A stretch of 21,870 bases of DNA from CAYLLN01 sp036496265. Its GTDB lineage: Bacteria > Planctomycetota > Planctomycetia > Pirellulales > Pirellulaceae. The position numbers and the translations under genes were made by a program. The notes under the pieces were generated by a model, which made no database searches, was not told where the DNA came from, and saw nothing but the letters and a program-made list of their open reading frames with translations. Below are positions 13,428 to 21,000 of this stretch, one piece after another. Position 1 is the stretch's first letter, and the number at the start of each line of letters is the position of its first letter. The stretch spans positions 1 through 21,870 of the forward strand of contig DASXLL010000179.1 in NCBI GenBank assembly GCA_036496265.1, read 5' to 3'.

Positions 13428-14912
13428 ATGGGGCAGATGCGATTTGTCATTCCACGCCCTGAGCGGCTCATGCCGGGCGCCGCCGAACAGGCTTATCTCG
13501 CCAGCGGCGACGGCATTCCTTGGGAATGTCATGTCACGCTGTCCGACGACGGCCTGATCATCGAGCGCGATACGCGGGAAAGCGGCTATTTGTACTTTCC
13601 CTGGAAGGTCGCCGGCCGCGGTCTCGTACAAATCTACACCGGCTGCCTCATGGAGCGGCCCAAGCCATACAGCCTGCCCCTGGAGCTCGCCCGCGGCACG
13701 CTCAACCGCCTTCGCAACCAGGCCAGCCAGTGGCAATCGGCAGGCATGACGATCTCGGAACAGTTCACCGAAGCCTTGAAAACGGCGATGCTGTCGATGT
13801 CTCGCGCCGCCACGGGTCAGGACGATCCCGGCGCATCACAAGATCACGCGGAAGAGGCGATTCGTTTGGGGCTCGATGCGGCTGACATGCTAACGCAGGA
13901 TTATTCCCAACAGGTAATGACGATTCGCCGTGCACAGGCAACGCCACCGAGCGTCCTGCTCGGTGCTCGCTTGTCAGCTCCGCCAACAGGCGACACGGCG
14001 ACGCGATTTTTGACGACGTTCAATACAGCGGCGATCGGCGTGCCTTGGACCGACATTGAGCCGTCGCAAGGCGGTTTCCAATGGGAGGCGACCGATAAGC
14101 TGGTCGCTTGGGCGCAGGAAAACAGCCTCCGCGTATGTCTGGGCCCGCTCGTACAAATGGACAAGCACGCGCTGCCCGATTGGCTGTTCCTCGACGACGG
14201 CTATGAAGAAGTTCAAGCCTCCGTTGTGAAATTCATCGACGCCGTCGTGAACCGCTACCGCGGCAAAGTCCAGCTCTGGCACGTGACGGCGCGCATGAAT
14301 CAGGACGGCGCCTTCGCGTTTTCCGAAGAGCAGCGGTTGCGGCTCGTGGTTGATGCCGTCGATCGTGTCAGGGGGGTGGATGCGCGCACGCCGCTCGTCG
14401 TTAGCTTCAACCAGCCGTGGGCCGAATACATCGCTCGCAAGGATCAGGAGCTGACGCCGATCAACTTTGCCGATACGCTCGTCCGCGGCGAGCTCGGCCT
14501 CGCTGGCATCGGCATGGAAATTCACTACGGCTACTGGCCTGGCGGCACGATGCCCCGCGACGCGATGGACCTGAGCCGCCTGCTCGATCGCTGGTCGCAA
14601 ATCGGCGTGCCACTGATCGTCTTTCTATCGGCTCCCAGCAGCATGGGCGCCGACGCTCTGGCGCGGCATCCGGCCCGTCCGCTGGTCGATCTTCGCGCGG
14701 GCGGCGTGAATCCTGCTTGGCAGCAGCAGTTTGTCGAGCGGCTGTTTCCCATTCTGCTGGCAAAGCCGCCGGTTCAAGCCATTATCTGGGATTCGTGGAC
14801 TGACGCTCAGCCGCACGAGCTATCGTGCGCGGGACTAATCGATGGCTCTGGTCAGCCGAAGCCCGCGCTGACGGTGTTGGCGAATCTTCGGGGCCAGCTC
14901 TTGGGAAAGTGA
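13428..14912 (+). CDS. GH10-fold protein lacking the catalytic glutamates
   Basis: A 494-residue protein. Residues from about 175 to 490 follow the glycoside hydrolase family 10 (xylanase) TIM-barrel: FNTAAIGVPWTDIEPSQGGF with WEATDKLVAWAQENSLRVCLGPLV; VVNRYRGKVQLWHVTARMNQDGAF; GIGMEIHYGYWPGG; and WDSWTDAQPH ending in GLIDGSGQPKPAL. The acid/base Glu of the usual WDVVNE is Arg289 here (WHVTAR), and the nucleophile Glu of the usual ITELD aligns with Leu400 (IVFLSAP). Hydrolysis by the GH10 mechanism is therefore not expected. Residues 1-170 are an unassigned domain with a beta-rich start and helical end. There is no signal peptide, unlike secreted xylanases, so it is probably cytoplasmic. Inferred role: a carbohydrate-binding or structural pseudoenzyme. 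AAGGCGG at 13414-13420 supports this start; ATG 13437 is possible. Confidence 0.8.
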   Translation: MGQMRFVIPRPERLMPGAAEQAYLASGDGIPWECHVTLSDDGLIIERDTRESGYLYFPWKVAGRGLVQIYTGCLMERPKPYSLPLELARGTLNRLRNQASQWQSAGMTISEQFTEALKTAMLSMSRAATGQDDPGASQDHAEEAIRLGLDAADMLTQDYSQQVMTIRRAQATPPSVLLGARLSAPPTGDTATRFLTTFNTAAIGVPWTDIEPSQGGFQWEATDKLVAWAQENSLRVCLGPLVQMDKHALPDWLFLDDGYEEVQASVVKFIDAVVNRYRGKVQLWHVTARMNQDGAFAFSEEQRLRLVVDAVDRVRGVDARTPLVVSFNQPWAEYIARKDQELTPINFADTLVRGELGLAGIGMEIHYGYWPGGTMPRDAMDLSRLLDRWSQIGVPLIVFLSAPSSMGADALARHPARPLVDLRAGGVNPAWQQQFVERLFPILLAKPPVQAIIWDSWTDAQPHELSCAGLIDGSGQPKPALTVLANLRGQLLGK

Positions 14913-14980
14913 AAGGCGAGGCCGCCAATGTCGTCCTCTCGCTCCGCGAGGGACGAGTTCGGCAAAAGAGTCACAATATC

Positions 14981-15012
14981 GTCGGACGTTGCTCGCCGGC
15001 GCCGGTTTTTTT
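14981..15012 (+). terminator. Possible intrinsic terminator after the GH10-like gene
   Basis: CGTCGG (from about 14980) can pair with CCGGCG (14996-15001) across a 10-nt loop, using one G-U pair. A T7 run (15006-15012) follows after four more bases. The stem is short and not flush with the T-tract, so this is tentative. Confidence 0.3.
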
Positions 15013-15020
15013 CGCTGCCC

Positions 15021-15047
15021 AGGCCCTTGCGGAGCAAGGGGCCTACA
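15021..15047 (-). repeat. REP-like hairpin downstream of the giant surface-protein gene
   Basis: AGGCCC-TTGC (15021-15030) and GCAA-GGGGCCT (15034-15044) form a 10-bp stem with a one-base bulge. On the minus strand it begins with TGTAGG and has CTCCG at its centre, the same layout and length as the palindrome in deoA (1985-2011). It lies 11 nt beyond the stop codon of the minus-strand gene, so it may stabilise or end that transcript. The bases following on the minus strand are A-rich, not T-rich, so it is not a classic terminator. Confidence 0.6.
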
Positions 15048-15057
15048 TTTCCCGGCA

Positions 15058-18000
15058 CTAGTTTTTCCGATCACCCTTGAGCGGATCGGCGTTGAAATTC
15101 GTAATGGCGTCTGTCAAAGCAAGGTCGAGGAACCAATTGCGGCCGCCGACGGCGTCGAGCTGATCTTTGGCGTTGTCGTTGATGACGCTGGCCGCGTTCA
15201 GCGTGGTGCTCAGCTTCGTGATGCGCGTCGCGAAATCATCGGCGGAGCGCCACTCGGCGACGACGGCGGCTAGAGCGGCATCGTTGCTGTCTAACGTGGT
15301 TGAGCCGCCGATCAAAAGATCGTCATCCTGCTGGCCCGAAAGTTTGTCCACGCCCGCGCCGCCGAGGAGCACATCGCGGCCGGCGCCGCCTAATAACTGG
15401 TCGGCGCCATCGCCGCCTAACAGCAAGTCATCGCCTGCGCCGCCGTCCAGGTAATCGTTGCCGCCGCCGCCGCGGAGAATGTCATTGCCGCCGCCGCCGT
15501 AGATTTTGTCATTGCCCAGACCGCCGTCGAGAATATCGTCCCCTGTGCCGCCGGTGATCGTGTCGTTGCCCGCGCCGCCATAAACCTCGAACGGGCGGTT
15601 CACGTTCGTCGGCATCTTGAGCGTGTCGTTGCCAGACGAGCCGAAGATAACGATTCGTCCCACCTGCGCCAGCGTAAACGTCGAAATCTTGCAGCCGTGC
15701 TTGCAGAGCAGAATCGTGTTCTTCTGGAGCTGAAAAGTGATCGTGTCGTTGCCGCCGGTGCCCATGGCCACGAGAATTTTTTGCCCGGGGTTCATCGGGT
15801 CCGGCACCAGCGAAGCGGTGTCCGCGGCTGGAGACATCAGCGTGAGGGCGTAGTCTTCGACCTCGCCGTCAGCCGCGGGACCAGTGGGACCAAGCCCGCC
15901 GGCTGAGCTGATGCGAAAGCGGGCGTATGTAGCACCGAGCGAAGCGGTCGGCGGCACGACGAATGTCACGTTGTTCATGCCCGCGATCAGCGGCAGGCTG
16001 TCGGCGATGCGGTCGGACGCGTCAAACACTCCGTTGCGATTGAAATCGATCCAAGCGTCGAGCTTGCCGGGCGCTGAAGCGACCACTTGAGCCATTGCCT
16101 GTACGCCGACCAGGGTGACGCTCGGCAATGTCACACCGTCTTCGTCGTCAGTGCCGCTTTTATCGTCCCCGGTTGCGCCCGCGGCCGGCTGGCCGTCCTT
16201 CTCCGCATCAACGGCTTTGCCCAGGAACAGCCCAGAACCGAGCGTGTGGCGCGGCCCATTGCTGGCCAGCAGCGTGCCGTATGAATTGGGCGCGTCGCCA
16301 AAATCGAACTCGTTCGCGCCGACCGACGTTTTGATCGTAAACGTATCGTCGATCGGGTTGACGCGGTTTTCGTTCGAACCAGTAACCGTCGCCGTGCTCG
16401 TTATCGTGTCGGTCCCGGCGGGCACGCCGCTCAAAACGGTGAGGACAATGGTGAGCGTTTGCGATTGATTGACAGCCAAACTTGGAATGGTCCAAACCCC
16501 GCTGGCCGCGTTGGGCGGATTGTATTGCGTCGTTCCGCTCGGGGTAATCGAAACAATCGAAACTCCGGCGGGGAATTGCAGATTTTCGCTCAGCGTGACG
16601 CCGCTGGCGGCGGTTAAGCCTGGGTTTCGTGCCATGACGATATAAGTCAGGTTGCCGGGGCCAGAACCGGGCATGACCGGATCGACCGACTTCGTGGCGG
16701 TGATCGTGAGATCGATGTCGTTGTCTTGGATCGTGCCGGTGCCCGTATCGGTCAGGTCTTTGGAATAACCGGTCAGCGGCGTGGTCGCGTCGAGCGCCAG
16801 CCTGGCGGTGAAGGTCTCGGTCCCTTCCACGAGGCTGTCATCGTTGATCGGGACGCTGACAATCAGTGAGCTGGTGAAGTTTGCAGGGAAAGTAACCGAC
16901 TGGGCAGTGTGGCCAAAATCGCCGGCTGACGTCGAGACGTCCTGAAAACTCACATTGACCTTGGCGGGCACATCGATCGGATTCGTCAGCGAGACCGTGA
17001 ACGTCATCGTGCTCGCGGCCTCGTTAACCGTCATGTCATCGATGCGGAATGCAGCCGTGTCGTTATCTTGGATCGTGCCGGTTGCGGTGTCGGTGAGGTC
17101 ATTGGTGTAGCCAGTCAGCGGCGTGGTCGGGTCGAGCGAGAGGCTGGCGGTGAGCGTTTCGGTGTTTTCGACGAGATTGTCGTCCGTTACCGCGATATTG
17201 ATCGTCTGGGACGTCGTGCTGTTCGCTGGAAAGACAACCTGCTTGAGCGAATGATCAAAATCGCTATTCGATGTGGTCACGTCGGCGAAATTGATGTTCA
17301 CACTGGTCGCCACGTCGATCGGATTGGAAAGCGAGACCGTAAATAACAGTAATCCAGTGCCTTCCTGCTTCGAACCGTCGCTGATCAGGAATCTGGCCGT
17401 GTCGTTGTCTTGAATCGTGCCGGTCCCCGTATCGGTGAGGTCTTTGGTGTAGCCAGTCAGCGGTGTCGTGAGGTCCAGGGCCAGGCTGGCGGTCAGCGTC
17501 TCGCTATTTTCGACAACGTTGTCGTCTAAGACCGTCACGGTAACTGTTTGAGCGGTCGTGCTGTTCGCGGCAAACGCAACCTGCTTGAGCGAGTGATCGA
17601 AATCGCCATTCGACGTGGTTACGTCGGCGAAATTGATGTTCACTTTCGTCGCCACATCAACGGGCGCGGACAGCGAGATAGTAAATGAGAGCGAGCCGGA
17701 GCCTTCTTTGACCTGGGCATCGCCGATCACGAAAGTCGCCGTGTCGTTGTCTTGAATTGCGCCGGTGCCGGTGTCCGTCAGGTCGGTGGAGTAACCGCTA
17801 AGCGGCGTGGAGGCGTCCAGAGCGAGCTTCGCGGTGAACGTTTCCGTGTTTTCGACGACGTTGTCGTCGTTGATCGGCACAGTGATCAACTGAGCCACAG
17901 TGCTGTTAGCTGGAAAGAGGACTTGCTGGACCGCGTGGGCAAAATCGCCGGCTGCCGTCGTCACGTCCGTGAAGCTGATGTTGACCTTGGTATCGACGTC

Positions 18001-21000
18001 GATTGGATTGGATAGCGAAACGGTAAACGACAACGGGCCCGCGCCTTCCTTCTTCGTATCGTCGCCAATCAGCAGCGTCGCCTTGTCGTTGTCTTGAATC
18101 GTTCCCGTTCCGGTGTCGGAAAGGTCCGTCGCATAGCCCGTCAGCGGCGTCGTCACATCCAAAGCCAGGTGAGCCGTAAACGTTTCGGTATTTTCAACTG
18201 TCGCATCGTCATTCAAATCGACGTCGATCACCTGGGCCGTCGTCGTATTGGCCAAGAAAACGATTTGCTGGACCGTGTGGTCAAAATCGCCGGCCGAGGT
18301 GTTGCCGTCCGTGAAGCTGATATTCACCGCTGTCTCCGCGTCAATTGGAGCGGACAGCGAAATCGTAAACGAAAGCTTGCCAGCGTCCTCTTTTTTCGTG
18401 TCGTCGCTGATCAGGAAGATCGCCTTGTCGTTGTCTTGAATCGTGCCCGTAGCCGTATCGGTCAGCGTGCTCAAGCGCCCGCCTGTCAGCGGCGTCGAAG
18501 CATCTAGCGCTAATGCCGCGGTGAACGTTTCATCGGCTTCCACGGTCGTGTCCGGTGTCGTGGGGACGGTCAACGCTTGGGACGTGGTCGAATTGGCCGC
18601 GAACGTGACTTGGATCGGAGTGGAAGTGTAGTCTGTCCCTCCGCCCGTGGCCGTTCCCCCGCTGAACGTGACGTTGATCTTGGTAATCACGTCCACCGGG
18701 TTGGACAGTGCAACCTGGAAGGCCAGGCCGCCTCCTTCCACCACTGACGCATCGCTGATCGTGTACACCGCCGTGTCGTCGTTGGTGATCGTGTCGATTG
18801 CCGTATCGGTCAGCGTGCTCAAGCGCCCGCCTGTCAGCGGCGTCGAAGCATCTAGCGCCAATGCCGCGGTAAACGTTTCATCGGCCTCCACCGTCGTGTC
18901 CGGCGTCGTGGGAACCGTCAACGCTTGGGACGTCGTCGAATTGGCCGCGAAGGTGACCTGGATCGGAGTGGAGGTATAGTCGGTCCCGCCCGTGGCCGTG
19001 CCCCCGCTGAACATCACGTTGATCTTGGTGATCACGTCCACCGGATTAGACAGCGCAACTTGGAAGGCCAGGCCGCCTCCTTCCACCACTGCGGCATCGC
19101 CGATCGTGTAGACCGCCGTGTCGTCATTGGTGATCGTGCCGACTGCCGTATCGCTCAACGTGCTCAAGCGCCCTCCGGCTAGCGGCGTCGAGGCATCTAG
19201 CCCCAAGGCGGCGGTAAACGTTTCATCGGCCTCCACCGTCGTGTCCGGCGTCGTGGGAACCGTCAACGCTTGGGAAATGGTCGAATTGGCCGCGAACGTG
19301 ACCTGGATCGGAGTGGAAGTGTAATCCGTCCCGCCCCCCGTGGCCGTGCCGCCGCTGAACGTGACGTTGATCTTGGTGATCACGTCCACTGGGTTGGACA
19401 GCGCAACCTGGAACGCCAGGCCCCCTCCTTCCACCACCGAAACATCAGCGATCGTGTACACCGCCGTGTCGTCGTTGGTGATCGTGCCCGTAGCCGTGTC
19501 GGTCAGCGTGCTTAAGCGCCCGCCGGCCAGCGGCGTCGAAGCGTCCAGCGCTAGTGACGCGGAAAACGTCTCATCGGCTTCCACGGTCGTGTCCGGCGTC
19601 GTGGGGACCGTCAACGTTTGGGAAATGGTCGAATTGGCCGCGAACGTGACTTGGATCGGAGTGGAAGTGTAGTCTGTTCCTCCGCCCGTGGCCGTGCCCC
19701 CGCTGAACGTGACGTTGATCTTGGTAATCACGTCCACCGGATTAGACAGCGCAACCTGGAAGGTCAGGCCCCCTCCTTCCACCACCGAGGCATCACCAAT
19801 CGTGTACACCGCCGTATCGTCGTTGGTGATCGTGCCGATTGCCGTATCGGTCAGCGTGCTCAAGCGCCCTCCGACGAGCGGCGTCGAAGCATCCAGCGCT
19901 AATGCCGCGGTAAACGTCTCATCAGCTTCCACCGTCGAGTCTGGTGCCGTGGGAACCGTCAACGCTTGGGAAATCGTCGAATTGGCTGCGAAGGTAACTT
20001 GGATCGGAGTGGAGGTATAGTCCGTCCCGCCGCCGGTGGCCGTTCCGCCGCTGAACGTCACATTGATCTTGGTGATCACATCCACTGGATTGGACAGTGC
20101 AACCTGGAAGGCTAAGCCCCCTCCTTCCAACACCGACGCATCTCCAATCGTGTACACCGCCGTATCGTCGTTAGTAATCGTGGTGGTCGCAGTGGCCCCA
20201 CTGACAATACGGGCGGAAGCGATTAGCGCATTGCCAGGCGTGACTGTCCCCAGCGCCAACGTTACGGTCTCATTGTCCTCGACCGTCGTGTCTTGCAGAA
20301 CATTGACCGTGATGTCGTGAGATTCGAGCGCGGTTCCGGCGAACGACAAGGGACTTGCTGTGCCCACGGTGTAGTCGGTGACTAAGGTGGCGGTGCCGGA
20401 GGGGCTGAAGGCCACGGTAAAACCTCCTTGGACCGCCAGATCGACACTGACCGTATAGGTCACAGCCGTGTTGCCTTCCGCAAGGCTCGGCGTGTTGGCG
20501 GTAATCGAAAGCGTGGCCGTGTCGTTGTCGGTGATCGTGCCGGTTCCGGTGTCAGTCAGATCTTTTGCCAGGCCATTGAGCGGCGTCGAGGCGTCTAGCG
20601 CCAGGGATGCGGTAAATGTCTCATCGGCTTCCACCACCTGGTCATCGTTCAGGATAACGGTAATGGTTTTCGGCGAATTATCGCCAGCTGGAAACAAAAC
20701 TTGCTGCGTGGTATGCGTGAAGTCGCCAGCGGATGTGCTGACATCGGAGAAGGTAATGTTGACGACCGCGTCGGCATCAATTGGTGTTGAAAGCGACACG
20801 GTGAACGTCAGTGGTCCGGCCCCTTCCGGCTTCGTCGCGTCGCTGATCGAAAAAACGGCTCTGTCGGCATCCAGAATCGTGACTTCTGCCGCTGAGCCGG
20901 GTCCGAGTGCAATCGCGCCCGAAGTGACATTCAGTTTGAGCGTCAGACCTTCGTTGAACTCCACAAGACTGTCGGAATTTGCCGTCAAACTGGTCGTAAA

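Noticed and set aside
18647..20020. Repeated plus-strand frames of about 110 codons within the Calx-beta array
   Set aside because: They recur only because the underlying minus-strand repeat unit recurs; no independent protein features.
18430..20166. Regularly spaced repeats as a CRISPR array
   Set aside because: The period of 348 nt is all repeat with no unique spacers, and it is one continuous coding frame.
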